A stretch of 64,000 nucleotides of DNA, taken from Burkholderia stabilis (GTDB taxonomy: Bacteria; Pseudomonadota; Gammaproteobacteria; Burkholderiales; Burkholderiaceae). The translations under genes were made by a program, and so were the position numbers. Each line of letters opens with the position of its first letter. The stretch's first letter is position 1. The notes under the pieces are model-generated. The model searched no databases and had not been told where the DNA came from. It saw nothing but the letters and a program-made list of their open reading frames with translations. Below are positions 1 to 10,649 of this stretch, piece by piece. The DNA lies in the NCBI RefSeq assembly GCF_001742165.1, contig NZ_CP016443.1, positions 1,116,001 to 1,180,000 of the forward strand, written 5' to 3'.

Positions 1-3000
1 ATTTCCACCGCCGACCGTGACAGGTTTGCCGTTGCCATCCAGGTACCACGTGGTCGGCAACGACACGGCCAGGTCCGAAATATTGCCGCCGGCACTGATC
101 GCGACGTTGCCGCCGACACTCATCACGCCTTGGTCGAACGCACCGAAATCGATTGATGTCCGGGTCAGCGGAGCAACGATAAAATTGCCATCCGAGGTTT
201 TCCCTGCCGTGATCTGCATCCACTGCCACCAGTACTGGCTAATGCTGTTGCCCGCTCCCCCCGTCACCGCGCCTGTTGCATCAATCACGTTCTGGAGGCC
301 GTTTATATCGCCCTGCACACGAATAGAAATGTCTCCCGCCGAGTCGGGATTCACGGCCGGCGTGACCAGAATATCCGCCTTGCCTACCCCCCCATTCATC
401 ACCGCCGAAGCAAGCCCCAACGTCGGTGAACCCTGCGCCGGCGCGCCCGCCGTATACACGACACCCGGCGCGACCGTATCCGCCAGCGTGAAATCGTTGG
501 CCGCGGCGATGTCGATCGACCCGGTTCCCGTTCGGATCGTCGTCGGCTGAAGCAACGTCAGTCCGTTCGAATCGACATAGGCCGTGTGCTGATTCAACGT
601 CACGTTGCCCGCAGATACGCTGGCGGAATCGAGCGCCGCATTCGGCTGTACAGCGAGCGGATTGGCACTTGCCAGATCTGCGCCACCAACAATGCGATAT
701 GACGTGCTTTGACCACCTAGCAATGCTGCATAGCTGATCGGCAACGGGTTGTCTTTCGTTGCAACGTTGGCCGCCGTATTGCCTGGCAGTGCACCGATGT
801 TGACGCCCGTGTTAGGAATCGACAGCGGAGAGGCAGGCGCATAGAAGAAGCTATACGCGTTCCTTGGATCAACGAACGCAAAATTGGGCGATTTCGTGAA
901 AGTCAATCGCGACAGATAGTTCCCGTATAAAGCGATGTACTGTCCGTAATCGCCAGGCTTTGACGACATGACCGGCGGCGTCGGCGTGCCAAATTTCTCA
1001 AAGAAAACCACGCCGTTTCGCACCACTCCGGCAACGGTATTACTTGCATACCCAAACAACCAGGAACCCGGACCAAAGTACGCGTTCGCATAATCCTGGT
1101 ATGACGCATAGTTCGACAGCACCGGTGCGGGAATACGCAACGGGACATAAGGCATGATGTGGAATGCATAGTTCCCGCTTGCCCAGTATCCGTAATACGA
1201 ACCCCACGAATTGCCGTACTCCAGATAGTCGGAGTAGTACAGAGGCGCCTGATTCTGGAGTGGTGCAGTCAATGCAACGTTCGGGTCGTAGAGCGGATTC
1301 GTCGAATCTTTACTGATCGACGTCAGTGACTGAGTTGATCCATCGGTAAATTGCACGCTGATCGACGCCGGATCATCCAGCGACATCAGGCTGTTGTACA
1401 ACGCCAGCGCTGCCGCATACGTCCCGGTAGCAGAACCCGTCCCCGCCGCCCCCAGAATCGTCGCGACCTGGCTCTGGAAGAACCCGTCGGTAATACTCGC
1501 TTTCGCGTCGAAATTGTTCGTCGCCCGGAACGTCAGCATCGGCGCGATCGTTCGGTTATAGCGATACGCAGGATCGATCGTCCCGCTATTGTTCGGCAGC
1601 CCCGCGCCCAGATTCCAGTTCGACAAGATCGAGATATTGCCGCTGTTGATCGCCGTGCTCGGGTTGTCGAATTCGATCCCTGGCGCCACGCGGAAATTCG
1701 CGATATTCCCCGTCGACCCTTGCAGCGTCGGCCCGTTGGCACCGAGTCCGCTCTGAATGAATCCCATCAGCGTGCCGGGCGTCATCGACAGCGTGCCGTC
1801 GCTCGCCTTGACGATCTGTCCGCCGTAGAAATTCTGATGATCGGCGTTCGCGGTCGTCGGCACGAAGTACGTGCTGCTCATCCCCGGGAAGCCGATCGAC
1901 GTGACGCCGTTATACAGTGAGGCCTGGTCTGCGTCGCTACCCGTCAATGTCACCTGCGCACCGGTCGCATTGTTCGTCAGCGTGCCGCCGCCGTCGCCGT
2001 TCGCGTTCGGTGCGAACGTGAAGGTCGGCGGATTAGCGCCTTGTGCGGTAAATGTGCCGCCCAGCAAATGCCCTTTGCTGTCGTACCAGCCCGCCGGATC
2101 GACGATGCCGTCGAAGTGCTGTGCGCCCGACGTCGCGTCGGTCGTGCTCCACGTCGCATACGCTTCGAGCGTCGTCGCACGCGAACCGACGATGCCCTTG
2201 CCGCTGTTGAACGTATTCGGCAACTGGACATCGACGCTGCCGTCCGCAAGCAGCGGCGCACGGAAATTCACGGTGCCGCCCGACAACCCGCCGGCCGTCC
2301 CGCCCGACACGTCGATCAGCGCATCCGCACCGACGCGAATCAGCCCCGAGCGCGACGGATCGATGTTCTCGTAGCCGTAAGTCGCGTTGTACGGATTCGC
2401 GACGGTCGGATCGAACACTGCGCTCGTGCCGATATTCACCTTGCCGCCGCGCTGCGTCGGATCGGAGCCGCGCGCGAGCAGCGTGCCCTCCACGTCGACG
2501 CCGCTGCGGCCGTACAGGTCGATCTGTCCGCCCGCCTTGCCCGACGCGTCGATCGTTCCCAGCACGTTCACGTTGCCGTTTGCCGTATCCGATGCATTGC
2601 CCGCGCCGCCGTCGGCCGTCAGCGACACCGAGCGCGCGGTCAGCGCGTTGCCGGCCGACAGCGTCAGGTTGCCCGACTTCGTATGAACGGCAATCGACTG
2701 GTTCACGCCGCTCGATGCGAGTGTCTTCGCGAGCGAATCGAGATCGGCCGCGCCGGCCGTGTCGAGCGACAGCGAACCGCCTGCATAGCCATTCGTCGCA
2801 CCGCCCTTGATCGTGCCGTTCAGATTCACGACCTGCTTCGGCGCCGACAGCGTCAGGCTGCCCGCCGCGCCGCCGCCCTTCGCGCCCGAGAAATCGAGCG
2901 TCGTGCCCGACTGCACGTCGACCGTCCCTGCATCGGCGGTCAGGGTGATCGAACCTGCCGGCGCGTATTGCGTCACGTCGAAGAACTGCTTCGACACGCC

Positions 3001-6000
3001 CGCGGCGCTGACCGTCGAGCCGCTGCCGATCGTCAGGTTGCCGGTGGTCGCCTCGAGGCTCACGTTGCCGGCCGGCGCGGCGATCGTCGCGCCGTTGTCG
3101 GCGAGCGTGCCGCCAACGAAATGCCATGCGCCGCCCACCGGCGTCTTCGTCAACGCAGTGCCGGCCGCGCCGTTCAGCGTCAGTGCGCCGGTCGTCTTCA
3201 CGGTCGATGCGGAACTCGTATCGGCCAGATACACAGGCGCATTGAGCGTGACCGGCAGCGCACCGAAATCGAACGTCCCCGTGCCTTGCCCGACGATGCC
3301 GCCGCTTGCCGTCATGTTCGCCGACGAGAATCCGCTCAACGCCTTCGTGCCCGTGCCGAAGTCGATCTCCTTCGCGTTGACCGTCAGCGTGCCGTTACCC
3401 GGCGTGACCGTGCCATTCGGCGCACCCGTCTCGTTCGTGAACGCGATCTGCTGCCCGTTCAGCGTCACGCGGCCGCCATCGCTCGTGAACGTGCCCGCGC
3501 TCAGGTCGACGCTCTTGCCGAACGTCGCGTTCACGTCGCCGACGAAACCCATCGCGCCATAGCTGCGCAGCGTGACGAGATCCGCGTTGGAAAGCTGCGC
3601 AAGCCCGGCCTGGTCGATCACGAAGCCCGGCAGGTTCGCCGCGGCTGCGCCAGTCGCATTGGTGAACGTGATCGCCGAACCGTCAGCCGTGATCGCCTTC
3701 GCCGACAGCACCGCACTCGGGTCGACCTTCAGGTTGCCCGACGAATCGAGCATCAGCGCCTGACCGCCCGACAGCGTCGCGCCTGCGCCGACCGTCAGCA
3801 ATCCCGTGCCGGTGCCGCCCGTGCGCGTGAGCGGCGCCATCGCGCCGTTCGACACGCGCAGCAGCGCACCGTCGCCGGCGATCGTGATCGGCTGGTCCTT
3901 CGCCGCCGGATAATCGCCTGCCGCTACGATCGATGCGCCTGCGTCGACACGCAAGCCGTTTGCCGCGTTCGAATCCGTACCGCTCGCGTCGGTCTTCGTC
4001 ACCAGCAGAATCTCGGGGCCCTTCAACGACGTGTTCGCGTCGTTCGACACCACCACGCTGTTCGCGATCGGCGTGATGGTCACACCTTTCGTCGTCGCTG
4101 CGCGCGTGCCGCCGATCAGCAAGCTGCCGGCGGTCAACGAATCGAGCGCATCGCCGCCGATCTGCAGATAGCCGGGCAGCGCCGCGCTGCCGTTGCCGGT
4201 GATCTGGATGTCACGCGACGCGATGTCGACCTCGGCCGGTGCGCCGCCCGCGCCGGCGACTGCGTTCAGCGTCGCACCGAGCGTGAGCGCCTTCGTCGCG
4301 GCCAGTACGAGCTGGCCGGCATCCACCGGCAGCGGCGGTGTCACGTTGCCCTGCTTCGCGGCCTGCGCGGTGAAGAAGTCGTTCGCACCCTTCAGCGTGT
4401 ACTGAGAGTACTGCTGCCACACCGCCCCCGACTGCACGTTGAAGAGCGTCGGCGTTGCGCTGCGCCCGCCCGTCACGGCATCGGCGAAGTACCCGGCCGT
4501 CGTCACGGTGCCGTCCGGCAGCACCTGCGACGCGCCCGGCACGACGTTGCCGGTGGTCGCCGACACCGTCACGCGGTACGCGCCCGGCAGCGTCGCGTAC
4601 TTGCCCGGCAGCAGCGTGTAATAACCGGCCGCGAGGCCCGGCACGCCGGACAGGTACACGGCTTTGCCGATCGCGTCATTCATCCCGGCCTGGCCGACGC
4701 CGAGCGTCACGGTCTGCGTCGTCGGCGTGCCGTTGCTGGCGACGTCCGGCTGTATCGACTGTGCGAACAGCGGATCGTATGCGGCCACCGGCGATTGCGC
4801 GCCCGGCACGATGGCGTAGACGTTCCCGGCGCCCGCGTTGACCGGCACCGCCGTCGCCCCCTTGCCGCTTGCGTAGCTCACGTTGTATTGCGACAGCACG
4901 TCGCGCGTGCCGCCCGTGCCCGGCACCCATTCGGCTGCCTGCAGGTCGCCGCCGCCGGACAGGTCGATCGTCGCGCCCTTGTTGAGCGCGACGCTGGTGC
5001 CGTTCACGCCGATGTACTTGGCCGGCGGCGCATTCAGGTCGGATGCGGTCGTGCCCGCGAGCGGGTTGAACTGCCATTCGACGCCGTCGATCGTCGTGCC
5101 GTAAGGAATGGTCGATCCGCCGTTCGAAACCGACGTCACGCTGCCGTTCGCGAACGTCACCGAATCGGTCGCGACGAGCGGCAGGTTGCCGAACTGCTTC
5201 TGCGTCGCGGCGTTCGTCGGATCGCCGACCCCGAACACGAGCGTGCCCGACGGGGCGCGTACGTTACCGCCCTGCACGATGTTCGTCGCGTCGACGAGCA
5301 GCGTGCCGCCGGCCGACAGCGGCGTGCCGGACGAACCGGTCGTACCGAACGTGACGGTGGTCGGCGCGGGTTTGCCGGTGGTCGAATCGACCGGGCCGAC
5401 TGCGTCGACGATGAAGGTGCTGCCGGTGGCCGGATACACGTCCGCCGCATTGAACGACACGTTACCCGGCGTATACAGCATGCCGGGGGCCAGCGCGGCA
5501 GGCCCGCTCGTCGCCACGCTGGTCGAACTCAGCCGGATATCGCCGCTGCTCGCCAGATTCGCCTGGCCGATATTGTTCAACTGGATCTGATTGCGCAGGT
5601 CGAGAAACGATGCGTTCACGTTCAGCGTTGCATCGGAAAGCGTCGCGACCGGCGCGAATGCGGGCGTTGACGAGGTGGCGATCGGGCCAACCAGCGCGAC
5701 ATAAGGCGCGTTGATCGTCACCGTCGTGCCGAGCGGATTGGCTGGCGGCTGCGCGAGTTGGTCCGCGAGCACCGAACTGCCGCCGGCCGGCTTGGCCGGT
5801 GTCGACAACAGCGTCGAAAGCTGATCCATCCCGATCGCCGCGATCCGGCCGGCATTCAGCGTCACGGATTCGGGTAGCGTCAGGTTCACGTTGCCCGCAA
5901 ATGCGATCGGCGGCACCGGCGCGGGAATCGGGGACGGCGTGCCGTCACCCAGCACGAGATTCGCGATTCCAGAACCGTTCAGGCGATCGGCGGCGAACTG

Positions 6001-9000
6001 GATCACGCCCGTCGGCTGACCGATCGGCTGCCCGGTGGTCGGATCGATCGCAGCCGAGAAATCCTGGCCCGGCGCAAGTCCGGCGGGAACGAGCGTCCCG
6101 CTCTGCCGCACGACGAGCGCCGTCGCACCGGCCGAGCTACTGTTCTGATGCGGCAGAATCGCAAGCGTGCCGCCGCGCGCCTGCGAAGCGCCACCGTGGC
6201 CGGCCAGCGTCCCGTCCGCGAAGAGGCCGTACGCGGCCGACAGCGTGATCGAACCGGCATCGCTCCACACGGGCTGCGACGCATAAGTGCCGTTCGCCTG
6301 CAAACGATCGAAGTTCGCCGACGTGCCCGACACGTCGATCGTCGAACCGGTTTGTGCGACGACGTAACCCGCATCGCTCGACAGCGTCACCGAACCGCCC
6401 GGCAGAACCTTGCCGGAATTGGGCACGACAGTCGTTCCCCCACTTTGACAGGCGTGGCGAGCGGATTGGCGAGCGCGACACCGGATACGTCGAGCGTCGC
6501 ATCGGAACCGAGCCAGACAGATCGGCTGTTGCTCGGCGTGTAGACATTGAATTGCCCCGGTTGACCGGTCGTGCCGCCAGTATCGGCACTCAGCACGATC
6601 GCGCCGCCCGGCGCGACCACCAAGCCGAGCACGGTAACCTGCTTCGGTGAAGCGAGCGCGATGCTCGCCCCCGCATCGGCATTGATCGATGCCCCGGACG
6701 ACAGCGTCACCGCACCGGTTACGCCCGGATACGATGGCGGCGGGCCGTCCGGCCCGTTTTGCCACGCAACGTAACTCCCGCCCGTCAACACGAGGTTCGT
6801 CGGTTGCCGGTGATAGGCGTCGAGCTGACCGATCGTCGTCAGGCTGCCAGCAGACAGATTCGCGCCCGACCCTGTCTGCTGGAGCGCCAGTGCATCCGGA
6901 ATACGGTTCAACTGAGTGAGTGCGGCCGCTGCACCCGGCGCGACGGTCGAATCGTAGTACGCATTCAGCACGTACTTGCCGAAGCCCTGTTGCGAGAAGA
7001 AGTTTTCGGGCAGATAGACGTCCCACGGCGCCGCCGCCGCGCGGTCTCCACCGATCCGGAAGCCGAGCGCCTCCAGCGTCAGTGTGCCGCCCCCCGAAAA
7101 ACCTTCGCTCAGAATCGTACCGCCCATCGCGATCGTGCCTGCAACCGGTTGGGTAGCAGGCAGCGGCGAACCGCTGTCGCGCGTATGACCGAACTGCTGC
7201 GTCGCCTGCGAAGCGGCGTATGTCTGCAACGTAACGTTGCCTCCGCGTCCGGCCGGGACACCGTTCTGCATCAGCAACTGACCGTTCGCGAGCATTTCGC
7301 CGCCGCTCGATACGTCGAGCACGCTGCCCGGTTGCAGCAGGATCGATCCTGTCGCGTCCACGGCGACGCCGTCCACGAAGGTCGAATTCTGCTTTGCCGA
7401 CAGCGAAATGCTGCCGCCGTTGATGAACTGGCTGTTGCCGGGCGTCGTACCCGGCGCGGCCTGCACATCGTTGTTCACCCACTGGCCTGCGGCATTGATC
7501 GCGCCCTGCGGCCCGACGACCACATTGCCGCCGCTCGTGATCGAAATCGAACCGGACGGCGCGGACAGCCGCCCCGCGACGTTCACGTCGGCGCCGACCG
7601 CCGGGCTGTTGAGCGAGATCGAACCACCCGGCTGCAGATTCAGTTGCGTGCCCTGCGCAACCACGATGCCCTTGCCCGTGTTCTTGTCCTCCGACACGTT
7701 CAGGTTCGCGAAACTGCCGCTGTTCAACTTCGCAACGGGCACGATCTGCGTCGTCAGCAGGTTGTTCGGATCGTTGGCGGCCAGCGACTGGTACGCGGTC
7801 TTGTCGATCGGCGTACCGATCGAGAAACCCGGCATCAGCGCGCCGAGTTGCGGCGCGTTGTCCTGCAGGATCGCGAAGCCCGAGATGCCGTTGAACGTGA
7901 TCGTCGGGTTAGCGCCGGTGTTCCACGTCATCCCGGCCAGCGCGCCGCCGGCCAGCTTCGGATCGGCGCCGAGGTTGAACGTGCCGCCCGACGGCAGGCT
8001 GTTGCCCTGCATCTGCTTCGCGCCGCCGAACGCCTGCGCGCTGATGTCGCCGTCGAGCACCAGCGCCTGCGACGCGAACAGGTCGAGCGTGCCCGCATTG
8101 CCGCCGACGATGTAGTCGGACTGGTAAGTGCCGCCCGTCTGCAGCGGGTTGAACCAGGACTTCGTCACGCCCCAGCGCGGGTGACTCTCGACGAACTGCC
8201 CGGCGATGCCGATGTAACGCTCATAGGGGCTCGCCTGTCCGATCGGCACGATTGCACCGTTGGCGTCGACGAGCCGCGTCGTGTTGACCATCCCGCCGTT
8301 GTAATGCACGTACCCGCCGTTCAGGTTCATCGACGAACCGGTCGCGGTCATCACCTCGTTGCCCGACAGCGTGATCGTGCCGCCGTTGGTCAGCAGTTGA
8401 TCGACGGTGCGCGGAATCAGGTTCACGTAGCCCGACAGGTTCAGGATCGGGCTGCCGACCCACTGCACGCCGTCGCTGCGCGTGCCCGTCAGCGTGCTGT
8501 CGACGACGACGCCCTTCAGCCCGAACAGGAAGCTGTTGCGCAGCAGCGGCGAATCGGCCAGTTCGTTCTGGCCGATCCGGTCGATCGTCACGAGCGTCTG
8601 CGAGATCGGCGCCTGCACGTTTGCGAGCCCCGACACGTCGATCGTCGCGCCGTCATCGACGTAGATGCGACCCGGCACCGCGGTCTGGCCCGGCACCTTG
8701 TTCGACACGATCGACGGCGCATAGGCCGTGACCGACACGTTCGATCCCGGCGCCTCGATCAGCGAGCCACCCTGGAACCAGACCGAACCGGCCGTCATCG
8801 TGATGCCGCCCGGCGTGAACGTCGTGCCCGGCGTCGACGTCGCGGTCTGGCCATTGTTGTCGGACAACACGGTCGTCACCGATCCCGGCCCGAAGCTCAG
8901 CAGGCCGGCGCGATTGACGTTGTCGCCGCCGCCGGTGCCGCCCGTGACCGGGACCGTGCCCGTATACGGATTGCCCAGCGGATTGTTCGACGCATACTCG

Positions 9001-10437
9001 TCCGCCGTCGAGATCGTGATCGTGCCCGGCGTGTTGACGCTCGTCGTCACGCCCACCACGCCGTTTTGCGCAACGCGGCTGCCAAGCAGGTTCACGTTGC
9101 CGCGGGCAGCCTGGACGATGCCCGTATTGGTCAACGTGCCAGCCGGCGTGACGTCGATCGTCCCGCCGGTCTGAAAATCCGTCGTCACGATCTGCCCGCT
9201 CAACTCCGGCAGCAGGACTTGCGGGTTGCCCGTCGCCCCGGCTCCGTTCGGCCGCAGGCTCACCCCCACGCCCGCCGCGAGCACGACTTGCCCCGACGTC
9301 GCCGAAATGCTGCCCGCGTTCGTCACGTTCGGCGCCGCAACCAGCACGAACCCGCCGTCGCTCGCCGTACCGTTGGTATGCGTCGTGATCGACGCCCCCT
9401 GCTCGATCGTCACGTCGCCCGGCGCCTGATACGTCCCGATCAGCAGCGCCTGACTACCGAGCCCCAGCACCTCGTTCGGCTTGCCCCCCCGCCCCGACCG
9501 TTCCGCCCGAACTCCCCGACTCCGGATAAGCCAGCCCGCCCGTCGTCCCCGCCGGCAAACTCAGGAACTGCTGGTTGCTCGCAACGATGCCCGCCGGCGT
9601 CGGCACGAGCTGATTCTTCATGTCGAGCAGGTTCAGCGACGACGCAACCAGCGAATGCACGTTGACCTGCGACCCCGCACCGAACAGCACGCCGTTGCGG
9701 TTGATCACGTACACCGCGCCCTGCGCGGTGATGTTGCCGAGAATCTGGCTCGGCCGCCCGCTCGGGTCGTTGATCCGGTTCAGCACGGCCCAGTTGTTCG
9801 CGCCGTTCGTCTGCGTGCCGGCCGACTGGTCGAAGTTCAGCGTGGTCTGCCGGCCGACGTTCATCGTCTCCCACGTCAGCACCGCGTTCTGCCCGGTCTG
9901 CTTGACGTCGACGTTCACGTGCCCGCTGCCGTCGACGGTCTGCTTCGGTCCGTTCGCGTTGACCCACAGCAGCGGGTTGCCGGCATCCGTGTTCTGACTG
10001 ATCGGGTTGCCGTTGTTGTCCGTCACGAAGGTCACGCCGTTCGCCACCTGCAGCCCGCCCGGCGCAAGCCCGTTCGGCACGGTCGACGGCAGCTTCGCCG
10101 CCGCGGCAGCCGCGTTCTGCTGCGCGGCGATCTGCGCGGCGATCGCATGTGCGGCATAGCCGAGGTTGCGGATCGACGGCTGGCTCGCCTGCAGCGCCTG
10201 CTGCGGCGACACGCCGAGATTCGGCATGCCCGGCGCACCGCCGGCGCCTGCCGCGCCGCCCGACGCACGCGGCGTCGCCGCCCCGAGGTTCATGATCCCC
10301 GCGGCCTGCACGTGCGCGGACGCGCCCGCCAGCAGCATCAGCGCCACGGCCTGAACCAGCGGCCGCAGTTCCGATTTCAGGGTCGAGCGCGACCCCGTCG
10401 CGTCAGGTTGTCGTGCCGTGCGTGCGCGTGCTGCCAT
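1..10437 (-). pseudogene. Giant filamentous-haemagglutinin-like (TPS) exoprotein, N-terminal part, two frameshifts, runs off left edge
   Basis: The gene starts at 10437 and is still open at base 1, so over 3,400 residues are visible. Residues 1-46 are an extended signal peptide ending in AHVQAA. Residues about 150-300 form a two-partner-secretion/haemagglutination domain with an INRNGVLFG-type motif and SQVNVHSLVASSLNL. The rest is glycine/asparagine/threonine-rich, cysteine-free beta-helix-like repeat sequence. The reading frame breaks twice. A G7 run (9484-9490) carries one G too many for the frame, giving a stop at 9454. A G5 run (6437-6441) carries one too few and restores the original frame, which then stays open to base 1. 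Family knowledge: such proteins are secreted adhesins usually exported by a TpsB porin, which is not in the window. Without repair only about 327 residues would be made. Sequencing error, phase variation and decay are all possible. Confidence 0.85.
9484..9490 (-). repeat. G7 homopolymer at the first frameshift of the exoprotein gene
   Basis: Seven G on the coding strand follow codons for TVGA. With six G the frame continues into GKPNEVLGLGSQALLIGTY, the expected continuation of the TPS domain. With seven it ends at a TAG about 30 bases later. It is a possible slipped-strand switch or a base-calling error. Confidence 0.6.
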
Positions 10438-10593
10438 TCTTCACCCCGAATCCTATGAAATTGCGCTTGACGACGGTCGCGCCGAAAGCGGTGCCGATCC
10501 GTTGCCGCGTCTGGTCATTGCGTCCCGGCCTGAACCCGGCCGCCAGAATCACAAGAACATACGAAGACGCGATGGCAACCGCGTGGCGGGTGT

Positions 10594-10628
10594 TACGGAC
10601 CATTCCGGCCGGATGCGAAAGGTCCGTA
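10594..10628. promoter_or_regulatory. Inverted repeat upstream of the exoprotein gene, containing the shared AATGGTCCGTA word
   Basis: The plus strand reads TACGGACC (10594-10601), 19 bases, then GGTCCGTA (10621-10628), a perfect 8-bp dyad. The left arm is part of the 11-bp word TACGGACCATT (10594-10604), also found at 17510-17520 and 18791-18801. It lies in the 212-bp gap between the TPR operon and the exoprotein start. No T-run follows the dyad on the minus strand, so it looks like an operator or activator site rather than a terminator. Confidence 0.5.
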
Positions 10629-10649
10629 GCTTTTGTCACAGTGGGCCGG

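Noticed and set aside
2041..5670. 1,209-codon open frame on the plus strand, and others such as 6759-9665 and 9481-10458
   Set aside because: They are antisense to the exoprotein gene, extremely rich in arginine, and lack any recognisable domain. High-GC codon bias produces them.
1..10437. CRISPR-like or satellite repeats in the exoprotein region
   Set aside because: The repetition is at protein level and degenerate. No regularly spaced identical DNA repeats were seen.
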